Origin: Levilinea saccharolytica
GTDB taxonomy: Bacteria; Chloroflexota; Anaerolineae; Anaerolineales; Anaerolineaceae
Assembly: GCF_001306035.1 (NCBI RefSeq)
Contig: NZ_LGCM01000042.1
Span: 1-64,000 of the forward strand
DNA length: 64,000 nt
Direction of reading: 5' to 3'
Numbering within the stretch: position 1 is the first letter of the stretch; each line of letters begins with the position of its first letter. The translations under genes were made by a program, and so were the position numbers. The notes under the pieces were generated by a model. That model was not told the origin of the DNA and did no database searches. It saw only the letters and a list, made by a program, of their open reading frames with translations. Shown in pieces: positions 17,253 through 25,950 of this stretch.

Positions 17253-18050
17253 GTGCCGGATTTAACCCTTTCCAAACAATTGAGCGCCCTCCTGCGCGGG
17301 TACCAGCGGACGCCCGACTCCCGCGGCCAGTCTCCCGCCCGCGTGTATGCCCTCACCGGCCGCCAGCCGACTCTGTACCTCAAAACCTCCGACCGGCGCT
17401 GCCAGGGCACCTCCTACGATGTGGAGCGCGAGAAAGACCTGCTGCTGTGGTTACAGGACCGGCTGCCCGTGCCGGAGGTGCTGCATTACGAGGAATACGC
17501 CGGCGTCCGGTTCCTGCTGATGAGCGCGGCAGAAGGCACCGCGGTTTGCGAAGATCAGCGTCAGCAGCCTGACCCAGAACGGTTGGCGCGGCACTACGCC
17601 GAGGCCGTCCAGCTTTTGCGCTCTGTCAGCATCGCGGACTGCCCCTACCCGTACGGCCTGGATCAGCGCCTGCAGGAGCTGGAAGTTTTGTTGGCGCGCC
17701 AACTGACGGACGTGGAGCGCACCGACTGGGAAGCCGACACCCCCTTTGCCGATGCCGAGTCCCTGGCTGCGCACCTGCAAACCCACCGGCCGCCGGAAGA
17801 ATGGGGCTTCACCCACGGCGACCTGGGTAGAGAAAATCTATTGGTCCGCGGCGGGCGTATCAGCGGCTTTATTGATGTCGGCAGGAGCGGGGTGGCCGAC
17901 CCCTGGTTGGATATTGCCCTGTGCGTGCGTTCCCTTCAGCACACCTGCGGCGGCCGCCGGGAACCCCTGGATCTGTTTTTTAAATGGCTTGAAATCGAAC
18001 CAGATTGGGATAAAATAAGGTATTACATTTGGTTAGACGAGCTGTTCTGA
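17253..18050 (+). CDS. APH(3')-III-like aminoglycoside O-phosphotransferase
   Basis: This is predicted to phosphorylate the 3'-hydroxyl of kanamycin-type aminoglycosides with ATP. At 265 residues it is nearly collinear with APH(3')-IIIa (264 residues, recalled from memory). The key residues fall at the same numbers: K44 in LYLK, E60 in YDVEREKD, catalytic D190 in HGDLGREN, N195, and metal-binding D208 in SGFIDVGRSGVAD. The C-terminus PDWDKIRYYIWLDELF closely matches the drug-binding tail of that enzyme. Start is GTG. Base composition matches its neighbours and no mobile element flanks it, suggesting a resident chromosomal gene. Activity and natural substrate are untested. Confidence 0.88.
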   Translation: MPDLTLSKQLSALLRGYQRTPDSRGQSPARVYALTGRQPTLYLKTSDRRCQGTSYDVEREKDLLLWLQDRLPVPEVLHYEEYAGVRFLLMSAAEGTAVCEDQRQQPDPERLARHYAEAVQLLRSVSIADCPYPYGLDQRLQELEVLLARQLTDVERTDWEADTPFADAESLAAHLQTHRPPEEWGFTHGDLGRENLLVRGGRISGFIDVGRSGVADPWLDIALCVRSLQHTCGGRREPLDLFFKWLEIEPDWDKIRYYIWLDELF

Positions 18051-18168
18051 GCCTCATCACCGCCGAACCATGCGCGCCCCGGGTGTTGGGGATTTCTCCG
18101 GCGTTTTCAGAGCCTTTCTGCGTCCGAATTTTTCCTGGTTCCCGCCCCAGCAGGTAGCACAAGCCGGT

Positions 18169-18951
18169 ATGAAAACATCCTTGGATCTCATCGAAAGTCG
18201 TTTGCGCGAGTTCATCGAAGGCAGCAGCGCCGTGCTTCTGCCGGGGAACCGCCGTGACATCTCGCTGGCCAACCGCCTGGCCGAGGCCATTCAGGGCGCC
18301 ATGCAGGCTTCTGAATCCCAGCCGGAGGCCGCCCCCAACCTTTTCACCCTGCACCTGCCCCCCGAAGACCTGCCCTACTGGCAGGAGCGCCAGGGAATGT
18401 TGGACGCCCTCAGCGGTGCGCTGCAAGAGGCCGTCAGCCAGACCGATTTATACTTTCCAGCAGCCCCCAACCTGCGCCTGCAAGCCGACCCGCAGCTGAC
18501 CAGCGGCGATTTCCGCGTGGAAGCCGCCTATCCGCAAGAGGCCACCGGCTCTACCGCGGTCATTTCCATCGCCCCTGCTGCCGCCGAGCCCGAAACCCAG
18601 GATCCCCGCCCCGCCAATGCCTTCCTGATCATTGACGGAACGCGCACCTTCCCATTGCGCCTGCCGGTGATCAACATCGGCCGCCGCCTGGATAACCATC
18701 TGGTGATTGACGACCCGCGCGTCTCGCGCAGCCACGCTCAACTGCGCGCCGTGCGCGGCCACTATGTGCTCTTTGACCTCAACTCCACCGGCGGCACCTA
18801 CGTCAACAGCAACCGCATCACCCAATACACCCTCAAGCCGGGGGATGTCATCTCGCTGGCGGGCGTACCGGTGATTTACGGCGAAGACGTGCCCCAGCAC
18901 AAGGGCGATACCGGGCAGCTGCCTGTGCTGCCCCGCCCGATCACGGAGTAA
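18169..18951 (+). CDS. FhaA-like protein (DUF3662 plus FHA domain)
   Basis: This is a phosphothreonine-binding adaptor. Residues 1-130 match the DUF3662 domain found at the N-terminus of mycobacterial FhaA (SLDLIESRLREFIEGSSAVL). A linker rich in Ala/Pro/Glu follows, and residues 155-240 form an FHA domain: LPVINIGRRLDNHLVIDDPR, VSRSHAQL and FDLNSTGGTYVN, with Arg, Ser and Asn positions for pThr recognition intact. I start at ATG 18169; the longer frame reads an unlikely leader. It is followed after 6 bases by a second FHA gene, recalling the fhaA-fhaB-rodA-pbpA order of actinobacteria. Confidence 0.86.
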   Translation: MKTSLDLIESRLREFIEGSSAVLLPGNRRDISLANRLAEAIQGAMQASESQPEAAPNLFTLHLPPEDLPYWQERQGMLDALSGALQEAVSQTDLYFPAAPNLRLQADPQLTSGDFRVEAAYPQEATGSTAVISIAPAAAEPETQDPRPANAFLIIDGTRTFPLRLPVINIGRRLDNHLVIDDPRVSRSHAQLRAVRGHYVLFDLNSTGGTYVNSNRITQYTLKPGDVISLAGVPVIYGEDVPQHKGDTGQLPVLPRPITE

Positions 18952-18957
18952 AAAATC

Positions 18958-19383
18958 ATGGCGGCTGTGGTGGTCTTAGTCCTGCGCGTTCTGTTGGCCC
19001 TGGCCTTATATGCCTTCCTGGGCTGGGCCTTCATCACCCTGTGGCGCGAACTGCGCCTCACCAGCCAGATCGTCTCTGTGCGCAAAATCCCCGAGCTGAC
19101 CCTGCAGGAGCAGTTTGGTGAAGCCAAAACCTACACCTTCGCCGTCATGGAAATCACCCTGGGGCGCGACCCCACCTGCGATGTGCCCCTGCTGGATGAC
19201 ACCATCTCCGCCCACCACCTGCGCCTCAGCTACCACCACAATCAATGGTGGGCCGAGGACCTCAATTCTACCAACGGCTCTTTCCTCAACGATGAAAAAA
19301 TCACCACCCCCACGGTGATGATCTCTGGCGACGAGCTGCGGGCCGGTCAACTGCGCTTGCTGGTCACCATTGCCCCCCATTAA
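18958..19383 (+). CDS. Membrane-anchored FHA domain protein (FhaB-like)
   Basis: The 141-residue product has one N-terminal membrane helix (residues 2-27) and a cytoplasmic FHA domain from about 60 to 140. FHA motifs are ITLGRDPTCDVPLLDDTISA, HHLRL and DLNSTNGSFLN. The usual SxxH is ISAHH here, with Ser retained. It resembles FhaB/FipA, which binds phosphorylated cell-wall regulators. It is coupled to the FhaA-like gene and probably reads the same kinase signal; no Ser/Thr kinase is encoded in this window. Confidence 0.85.
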   Translation: MAAVVVLVLRVLLALALYAFLGWAFITLWRELRLTSQIVSVRKIPELTLQEQFGEAKTYTFAVMEITLGRDPTCDVPLLDDTISAHHLRLSYHHNQWWAEDLNSTNGSFLNDEKITTPTVMISGDELRAGQLRLLVTIAPH

Positions 19384-19421
19384 CCGCCGGAAAAGCTGGC
19401 CTCATTTCCCCGTAATCTCAC

Positions 19422-19427
19422 TATAAT
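19422..19427 (+). promoter_or_regulatory. -10 box (TATAAT) before the HhH membrane protein gene
   Basis: TATAAT lies 37 bases upstream of ATG 19465, and GGAGG sits 6 bases before that start. No convincing -35 is present. It would separate this gene from the FHA pair transcriptionally. Confidence 0.45.
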
Positions 19428-19464
19428 AGAATCATCGTACCCATACAGGCTCAGGAGGTTTCCT

Positions 19465-19872
19465 ATGCTGTTCTTTTGGTTGGGTTTGCTGGTCCTCATC
19501 CTGGTTTTCCTGTGGTGGTTTTTCCGCGATAAGCAGCAGCCCCCCGCGGAACCACCCACCCTGCCGGCTTTGCCCACGCGCAGCGCCGCCCCCCTCAGCG
19601 TAGAAGCCGAAGCCGCCCCCGTCGAAGATGACTTAACCCTCATCGAAGGCATCGGTCCCAAGATCAACCAGCTCTGCCACGCCGCCGGCATTCACACCTT
19701 TGCCGACCTGGCCCAGGCGGATGTCAGCCGCCTGCAGGCCATATTGGACGAGGCCAAACTGCGCATTGCCGACCCGACCACCTGGCCTGAACAGGCCCGC
19801 CTGGCCGCCGCGGGCGACCTGGAAGCCCTGAAAACCTACCAGGACAGTCTGAAAGGCGGGCGCGTAGTCTGA
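19465..19872 (+). CDS. Small membrane protein with C-terminal helix-hairpin-helix domain
   Basis: The 135-residue product has an N-terminal membrane helix (residues 2-20), a Pro/Ala-rich linker and a C-terminal helix-hairpin-helix domain starting DDLTLIEGIGPKINQLCHAA near residue 54, then GIHTFADLAQADVSRLQAIL. This arrangement occurs in many bacterial membrane proteins of unknown function. The motif resembles those binding DNA nonspecifically, but partner and role are unknown. Confidence 0.75.
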   Translation: MLFFWLGLLVLILVFLWWFFRDKQQPPAEPPTLPALPTRSAAPLSVEAEAAPVEDDLTLIEGIGPKINQLCHAAGIHTFADLAQADVSRLQAILDEAKLRIADPTTWPEQARLAAAGDLEALKTYQDSLKGGRVV

Positions 19873-19996
19873 TCTGCCCCCCTCTCGCCGTCCGATCCGG
19901 TTCCGGCTGAAGGAAAACCGCCCGCGAAATTCACGCTCTGGCGGATCGTTTTCCTCTGTGCTATGATTCGCGCATCTTGACCAAAGGAGAACCTGC

Positions 19997-20869
19997 ATGT
20001 CTGAAAACAGCCCAGTCTTAGGCATTATTGGCGGTTCCGGTTTATATCAGTTCCCCGGCCTCACCGACACCGCCCAGGTGGAGGTCGAAACCCCCTTTGG
20101 CGCGCCCAGCGCGCCCGTCATCACCGGAACCCTGGCGGGCAAGCGCGTGGCCTTTTTGGCCCGCCACGGCCTGGGGCACACCCTCACCCCCACCGAGGTC
20201 AACTACCGCGCCAATATCTACGCCCTCAAATCCCTGGGCGTGCGCCGCGTCCTGGGCGTCAGCGCTGTCGGCTCGCTGCGCGAAGATTACGCCCCCGGCC
20301 ACCTCATCGTCCCCAACCAGCTGATTGATTTCACCCGTAAACGCGCCAGCAGCTTCTTCGGCGAGGGTTTGGTGGCCCATGTGGGCGTGCCGGATCCCTT
20401 CTGCCCCGACTTTTCCGAGCTGACCTACCAGGCCATCTCCAGCACCGATGCCATGACCCACCAGGGCGGCACCCTGGTCACGATCGAAGGCCCGCGTTTT
20501 TCTACCCGCGCCGAATCGCATCTGTTCCGCTCGTGGGGCGTATCTCTCATCGGCATGACCGCCTGCCCCGAAGCCTTCTTGGCGCGCGAAGCCGGGCTGT
20601 GCTATGCCACCATCGCCCACGTCACCGATTACGATGTCTGGCATCAAAGCGAAGAGCCCGTTTCGGTGGAAATGGTCATCCAGACCCTGCACCGCAGCCT
20701 GCACATCGTTCAGGAAGCCATCCTCTCCCTGCTGGAGTCCTTAGACGCCGAACCGACCTGCGGGTGTGAAAGCAGCCTGGAGAAAGCCCTCATCACCAAC
20801 CCCAGTCACATCCCGCCGGAAACGCGCCAGCGCCTGGCCCTGCTGGTGGGCAAATACCTGGAGCCGTGA
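19997..20869 (+). CDS. mtnP: S-methyl-5'-thioadenosine phosphorylase
   Basis: The enzyme cleaves methylthioadenosine with phosphate to adenine and methylthioribose-1-phosphate, salvaging the by-product of polyamine synthesis. The 290 residues are of the trimeric PNP/MTAP family: GIIGGSGLYQFPGL near 10, RHGLGHTLTPTEVNYRANIY near 53, DFTRKRASSFF near 109, EGPRFSTRAES near 161 and the MTAP-type end of the active site, AHVTDYDVWH, near 208. The start has AAAGGAGA upstream. Its stop overlaps the next GTG start (GTGA). Substrate assignment to MTA rather than inosine rests on family resemblance. Confidence 0.92.
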   Translation: MSENSPVLGIIGGSGLYQFPGLTDTAQVEVETPFGAPSAPVITGTLAGKRVAFLARHGLGHTLTPTEVNYRANIYALKSLGVRRVLGVSAVGSLREDYAPGHLIVPNQLIDFTRKRASSFFGEGLVAHVGVPDPFCPDFSELTYQAISSTDAMTHQGGTLVTIEGPRFSTRAESHLFRSWGVSLIGMTACPEAFLAREAGLCYATIAHVTDYDVWHQSEEPVSVEMVIQTLHRSLHIVQEAILSLLESLDAEPTCGCESSLEKALITNPSHIPPETRQRLALLVGKYLEP

Positions 20870-23502
20870 ACCACCTCTTCCCGCAAAGCGTCTCGCCGCG
20901 AGACCAAACCCAAAGCCGCCTGATGCTGCTGGCGGCCGGGTTTGTGTTCCTCTACGCCGCCGCCCTCACCCTGGCCCCCGCCGTGCGCCTGCACACCTGG
21001 CAGGCTGAGCTGCGTTGGGCGCACTGGCTGGGGGTGGCCGTGTGGGTGTCCACCTTTGCCCTGCTCCACCGCCTGCTGCTGCGTCAGCTCCCTGACCGCG
21101 ACCCCTACCTGCTGCCGGCCGCCGCCCTGCTGACGGGCTGGGGACTGATGACCATCTGGCGCCTGGAACCCCAGTTTGGTCTGCGCCAGACCCTTTGGCT
21201 GGCCATTTCTGGCGGGGTGTTTGCCCTCGGCCTGCGCATCCCCGAACCGCTGCGCCTGCTGCGCCGCTATAAATACCTGTGGCTGACCAGCGGACTGCTG
21301 CTCACCGCGCTGACCTTCTTCATCGGCGTCTATCCTGCCGGGGCCGGGCCGGAATTATGGCTGGGCTGCTGCGGGGTGTATTTGCAGCCTTCCGAGCCGC
21401 TCAAGCTGCTGCTGGTGGTGTACCTTTCGGCCTATCTGGCCGACGCCCTGTGGCTCAAGTTCAATTGGGTGTCGCTGCTTTCCCCCACCCTGGTGCTCAC
21501 CGGCGCCGCGCTGGCCCTGCTGCTGGCTCAGCGCGACCTGGGCACCGCGCTGATCTTCCTGACCCTGTATTTCCTGATCCTGTATCTGGCCTCCGGCCGT
21601 GCGCGGGTGATGGCCGCCGCGGTGGGGGTGGTGTTGGCGGCGGCGGTGTTGGGCTCGCTGCTGTTTGATGTCATCCAGACGCGCATGGCCGCCTGGTTAA
21701 ATCCCTGGGCCGACCCCTCCGGGCGCTCCTTCCAAATTGTGCAGTCCATTATGGCCGTCGCCGCGGGCAGCCTGATGGGCAGCGGCCCCGGCCTGGGCAG
21801 CCCAGGTCTGGTTCCAGTGGCCCATTCCGATTTTATCTTCGCCGCTATCGCCGAAGAAATGGGGTTGGCGGGCAGCCTGGGTCTGCTGGCGGTGGTGGGT
21901 CTGTTCGTCTCCCGCGGCCTGCGCGCCGCGCTGCACGCCCCGTCCAATTACCAGCGTTATCTGGCCGCCGGTCTCAGCGCCTACATCGGCGTACAGTCCA
22001 TCCTCATCATCGGCGGCAACCTGCGCGCCCTGCCCCTCACCGGCGTTACCCTGCCGTATGTCTCCTACGGCGGCTCTTCCCTGTTAACTTCGTTCATCAT
22101 CCTGCTGATTCTCATTCTCATCAGCAGCCCCGCCGAGCTTGAACCGGCGCCGCTGCCCAAGCCCGCCCCCTACCGCCTGTTGGCCCTGGGCATGGTGGGC
22201 GCGCTGACCGTGCTGGCCCTGGGGGCAGGCTGGTGGGCGCTGGTGCGCGCCGCTCCCCTCAGCACCCGCGCCGATAACCCCCGCCAGGCCATTTTGGACC
22301 GCTTTGTGGGACGCGGACGGCTCTTAGACCGTTCGGGGCAGGCGCTGGTGGCCGATGTGGGCAGCCCCGGCAGCTACCGCCGCCAGATCAACGTACCCTC
22401 CCTGAGTCTCGTCACCGGCTATGCGCACCCCCTCTATGGCCTCTCCGGGCTGGAAGCCGCCCTCAACCCCTATCTGCGCGGCTTACAGGGCGTTCCCACC
22501 TCCGAGATTCAAACCAACCAGATGCTCTACGCTCAGCGTCCCCCGGGTCTGGATGTGCGCCTGAGCCTAGATCGAGCCTTGCAGGCCGAAGCGGACCGCC
22601 TGCTGGGCGAACACCGCGGCGCGCTGGTGTTGATGAACGCGCAGACCGGTGAAATCCTGGCGATGGCCTCACACCCCTACGCCGATTTCAACCGCCTGGA
22701 CAGCGATTGGGACACCTGGCGGCAGGACCCCTCTGCCCCCCTCTTCAACCGCGCCGTGCAGGGAACCTATCCCCTCGGAGCCGCCGTCAACCCCTTCCTG
22801 CTCACCGCCGCCGCGGGGCGCGGGCCGCTGCCCGCCCTGCCGGGGGCCTTCGCCAACCGCTCCAATTCGGCAATTTTGGAATGTGCCCTGCCCCCCACAG
22901 GGGATCTCAACTGGGAACACGTGGTCTCGGCGGGCTGCCCCGAAGCCGCCGCTGCCCTGGAAGAGCTGCTCGCCCCCACCGCGGTCAGCAATCTGTACCG
23001 TGATCTGGGTTGGGCCGAAGCCCCCGATCTGCCGTTGAATGTGGCCGTCCCGCCGGTGCAGGATGCGGCACAGCCGCTGCAAACCGCATCCCTACGCGTT
23101 TCTCCCCTGCAAATGGCCCTGGCGGCAGCCAGCCTGAGCGCCGACGGGCGCACCCCCGCCCCGCGTCTGACGGTGGCGGTGAACACCCCCGCCGAAGGCT
23201 GGGTGATTTTACCCAGCGGCCCCACCCGCGAAGCCCTGCCGTCGCAGCCCGTTCAGGATATCTCCGCCCGGCTGGCCCTCACCGATCTGCCCCTGTGGAT
23301 GAGCGTGGCCCGTGCCGCCAGCCCAGAGCAAACCGTCACCTGGGGCCTGGGCGGAACCGTGGCCCGCTGGCAGGGTTCACCCCTGGCCCTGGCCGTGGTG
23401 ATTGAAGAAGACAACCCCGCCGCCGCCGCGCACATCGTGCGCGAAATGCTCCAGGCCACGTTGAACCCCACCACCCTCAGCAGCAGCCCAACTCAGCCGT
23501 AG
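20866..23502 (+). CDS. RodA/FtsW glycosyltransferase fused to a degenerate penicillin-binding domain
   Basis: This is a natural fusion of 878 residues. Residues about 20-420 form a SEDS peptidoglycan polymerase with ten or so membrane helices and family motifs YLQPSEPLKLLLV near 175, QRDLGTALIFLTLYF near 222 and VPVAHSDFIFAAIAEEMG near 314. Residues about 440-878 align in layout with the PBP transpeptidase domain of PbpA (RGRLLDRSGQALV, RLSLDRALQAEADRLL, GALVLMNAQTGEILAMAS). The SxxK motif is replaced (YPLGAAVN near 635) and the KTG motif reads LGG (near 826), so acyl transfer is not expected. The C-terminal half may act as an allosteric partner. It follows the FHA genes, as in actinobacterial wall clusters. 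Confidence 0.87.
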   Translation: MNHLFPQSVSPRDQTQSRLMLLAAGFVFLYAAALTLAPAVRLHTWQAELRWAHWLGVAVWVSTFALLHRLLLRQLPDRDPYLLPAAALLTGWGLMTIWRLEPQFGLRQTLWLAISGGVFALGLRIPEPLRLLRRYKYLWLTSGLLLTALTFFIGVYPAGAGPELWLGCCGVYLQPSEPLKLLLVVYLSAYLADALWLKFNWVSLLSPTLVLTGAALALLLAQRDLGTALIFLTLYFLILYLASGRARVMAAAVGVVLAAAVLGSLLFDVIQTRMAAWLNPWADPSGRSFQIVQSIMAVAAGSLMGSGPGLGSPGLVPVAHSDFIFAAIAEEMGLAGSLGLLAVVGLFVSRGLRAALHAPSNYQRYLAAGLSAYIGVQSILIIGGNLRALPLTGVTLPYVSYGGSSLLTSFIILLILILISSPAELEPAPLPKPAPYRLLALGMVGALTVLALGAGWWALVRAAPLSTRADNPRQAILDRFVGRGRLLDRSGQALVADVGSPGSYRRQINVPSLSLVTGYAHPLYGLSGLEAALNPYLRGLQGVPTSEIQTNQMLYAQRPPGLDVRLSLDRALQAEADRLLGEHRGALVLMNAQTGEILAMASHPYADFNRLDSDWDTWRQDPSAPLFNRAVQGTYPLGAAVNPFLLTAAAGRGPLPALPGAFANRSNSAILECALPPTGDLNWEHVVSAGCPEAAAALEELLAPTAVSNLYRDLGWAEAPDLPLNVAVPPVQDAAQPLQTASLRVSPLQMALAAASLSADGRTPAPRLTVAVNTPAEGWVILPSGPTREALPSQPVQDISARLALTDLPLWMSVARAASPEQTVTWGLGGTVARWQGSPLALAVVIEEDNPAAAAHIVREMLQATLNPTTLSSSPTQP

Positions 23503-23518
23503 TTTTTACCTGCGAATT

Positions 23519-24787
23519 TCAGCGCGACCAGGCGGGCAGGCGTTCCACCAGGGCTGTCAGCGTCATTTCGCGCAGGCTGGCAGAGCGCAGCCACACCTCG
23601 CGCAGCGCCGCCCCCAGGCCGGTCAGCCCCAGCCATTCCGCCCAGCGCAGGGCCGACCCGCGCGTGATCACGTCCCCATACCCGGCGTAGAAATCCAGAT
23701 AGGCGTTGAAATCCCAAATGGGAAATTGGAACAGCAGACGGTTGAAGATCACCAGCGCGCCCCACAGATAGAGCACCTCATACACATGCACCGGCTGTTC
23801 GCGGTCCTGCAAAATCAGGCTGATAAAAAACGCCTGCGGGATGAAGAAGAAGGTCGCGTAGCGCATCATATCCGTGCCGCCGTACATCATCCCCAGCAAA
23901 TTGACCCCCAGGTAAATCCAGATCCACGGGCGGTAGGCCCCCAGCCCCTGCCAGGCGCGCCGCAGCCGCCCCGGGGTGGCCAGAATCAGCAGCGGCATCC
24001 AATACGCCGCCAGGTTGAAGACGTAGTTATAGTTGCGTTTCCAGTTCAGCGGCATGCCGAAGAGGGTCTTTAGAAATTGGGGATCGTTGAAGGGGTCCAA
24101 AATTTGCTGGGTCATGGTGATGGGGATCAGCCAGCGCGGCAGCGCCAGCACCAAAAGCGTCCCCGCCGCCGTCAGGCCCATCCACACCAGGGGGCGCACA
24201 TCCTTGCGGTTCGCCCACCATTCCCGCGCCCACAAAAACAGGGCGATGGCGATGGGGATGATCAAATACTCGCGGATGAGCAGGCCAAGCACGCCCAAAG
24301 ACACGGCCAGCGTCGGTTTGCGGTACATCAGCGCCAAAATGGCGAACACCAACAGCGGGTAGGCCAGCTGGTCGGGGCGGTAAAAATCAAACAGCAGGAA
24401 TTTGACGTTAAACAAGGCCCCCGCCGGGATGGACATGACCACCAGAGCCGCCCAAAAGCCAGCCCCCAGCTTGCGCGCCACAAAATACACCCCCCACAGG
24501 GCCGTCAGCAGCCCGCCGTAAGCCAGCAGCTTAAAGCCCACAAAGGTGGGCGTCCCCAAAAGCTGATTCAGCCCGCGAGCCAGCAGCGGGGTAATAAAGC
24601 GGTAAGCGTAAGGCGCGGCCAGGTTGGGGTTGCCCCACACGCCGTTCTCAGCCATATCAATGTAATACACAAAATCCCAGGCGTGGCCTTCCACCACATC
24701 CAATCGGTTGGTCAGGCGGTCTAAGGCCAGAAGAATCAACAGCGCCAAAGCCAGCGCGGTCAGCGCCTGTACGGTCGTTTTTTTCAT
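23519..24787 (-). CDS. Polytopic membrane protein, GT-C-like
   Basis: The 422-residue product has about ten hydrophobic segments and an early luminal loop with Asp/Trp/Tyr residues (WDFVYYIDMAENG near 38; PYAYRFITPLLARGLNQLLG near 59). This layout resembles polyprenol-dependent GT-C glycosyltransferases, but no catalytic motif is decisive. The loop after helix 4 contains FDFYRPDQLAYPLLVFAILA. It is transcribed toward the RodA fusion (convergent) and appears monocistronic. A sugar-transfer role is a guess from topology only. Confidence 0.65.
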   Translation of the reverse strand: MKKTTVQALTALALALLILLALDRLTNRLDVVEGHAWDFVYYIDMAENGVWGNPNLAAPYAYRFITPLLARGLNQLLGTPTFVGFKLLAYGGLLTALWGVYFVARKLGAGFWAALVVMSIPAGALFNVKFLLFDFYRPDQLAYPLLVFAILALMYRKPTLAVSLGVLGLLIREYLIIPIAIALFLWAREWWANRKDVRPLVWMGLTAAGTLLVLALPRWLIPITMTQQILDPFNDPQFLKTLFGMPLNWKRNYNYVFNLAAYWMPLLILATPGRLRRAWQGLGAYRPWIWIYLGVNLLGMMYGGTDMMRYATFFFIPQAFFISLILQDREQPVHVYEVLYLWGALVIFNRLLFQFPIWDFNAYLDFYAGYGDVITRGSALRWAEWLGLTGLGAALREVWLRSASLREMTLTALVERLPAWSR

Positions 24788-24878
24788 GCGGGTCGTCCCT
24801 TTCGGTTAAAAATCATCCGGCCCAATTGTACCTTAACCGTACAGGCTTGGGCCGGAAGTAGAGCCGAAAAAGGGGGGA

Positions 24879-25784
24879 TCAGCCCAGGGCTTCGCGCAGG
24901 GCCGCACTCAAATCGGGCTGGCGGAAGGTGTAGCCCAATTGCAGCAGCCGCGCCGGAACCGCTCGCTGCCCATCCAGCACCAGGGTGCTCATCTCACCCA
25001 GCAGCAGGCGCAAGGCAAAGGCAGGCACAGGCAGCCAATAGGGCCGCCCTAACACGCGTGCCAGGGTGCGGCCAAAATCACTCATGGTCACCGGCTGCGG
25101 GGCGGTCAGGTTAAACGGCCCGCTGGCCTGGGGATGATCCAGCAAGAAGAGCATGGCTTCCACCTGATCGCGCAGCGAGATCCACGGCCACCACTGCTGG
25201 CCGCTGCCCAGCGGGCCGCCGATGAACAGGCGGAAGGGCAGCAGCAGCCGTTCCAGCGCCCCGCCGGTAGCCGTCAGCACCAGCCCGGTGCGCAGCAGCA
25301 CCCGCCGCACGCCCAAAGCCTCAGCCGCCTGGGTGGAATGCTCCCAATCCACGCACACCGAGGAGAGATAATCCTCCCCCGCGGGGGCTTCCTCGGTCAG
25401 CACGTCCTGGCTTTTCACGCCGTAGTAGCCCACCGCCGAGGCTTGCAGCAGCAGCCCAGGGCGTTTTTGGGCCTGTTCCAGCGCGCGCACCAGCGCCTGG
25501 CCGCTGTCCACGCGGCTTTGGCGGATGCGCGCTTTGCGCTCGGCGTTCCACCGGCCCGCGCCGATATTCTCGCCCGCCAGGTTCACCAGCGCATCGGCCT
25601 CTTCCAGCCAATGCACCCAGCCCTGGGGCGTGTGCCCATCCCAGGCGGCGGCCTGCGCCCCCGCCGGAAGCCGCACCCGCTCCGGATTGCGGCTGAGCAC
25701 CGTCACCGCATCGCCGCGCTCCACCAGCCGCCGCACAAAGGCCTGCCCAATCAGGCCGCTCCCGCCCAGGATCAATACGCGCAT
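24879..25784 (-). CDS. TIGR01777 family (YfcH/SULA-type) NAD-dependent epimerase-like oxidoreductase
   Basis: This is a short-chain dehydrogenase of the extended, epimerase-like class. The Rossmann dinucleotide motif LGGSGLIGQAFVRRL is near residue 6, the family motif DALVNLAGENIGAGRW near 64-80, QASAVGYYG near 113 and the C-terminal DUF1731 part near 245-300 (GRPYWLPVPAFALRLLLGEM). I chose ATG 25784, 8 bases after GGAGG; ATG 25790 lies only 2 bases from it. Substrate unknown; members have been tied to division or sugar-nucleotide roles without strong proof. Divergent from the HNH gene. Confidence 0.85.
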   Translation of the reverse strand: MRVLILGGSGLIGQAFVRRLVERGDAVTVLSRNPERVRLPAGAQAAAWDGHTPQGWVHWLEEADALVNLAGENIGAGRWNAERKARIRQSRVDSGQALVRALEQAQKRPGLLLQASAVGYYGVKSQDVLTEEAPAGEDYLSSVCVDWEHSTQAAEALGVRRVLLRTGLVLTATGGALERLLLPFRLFIGGPLGSGQQWWPWISLRDQVEAMLFLLDHPQASGPFNLTAPQPVTMSDFGRTLARVLGRPYWLPVPAFALRLLLGEMSTLVLDGQRAVPARLLQLGYTFRQPDLSAALREALG

Positions 25785-25904
25785 GTTCATACCCTCCGCT
25801 TTTCAGACTCATTCAGCCGCTTTAAGGCGGTTGACCTGCCTTGATTGTATCCCCAAAGGCAGAAACGGCTCAACGCTTTGTGTAAGGTTGCCGCAGGGGG
25901 CAAA

Positions 25905-25932
25905 TTGCTGCCGCCTCAAGTCGTGCTATAAT
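25905..25932 (+). promoter_or_regulatory. Promoter of the HNH gene
   Basis: TTGCTG (25905-25910), 16-base spacer, TATAAT (25927-25932). Transcription would begin near 25939, leaving about 12 bases before ATG 25951 and no clear Shine-Dalgarno. Confidence 0.7.
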
Positions 25933-25950
25933 CCTTCCAAGGGTGCTGCG

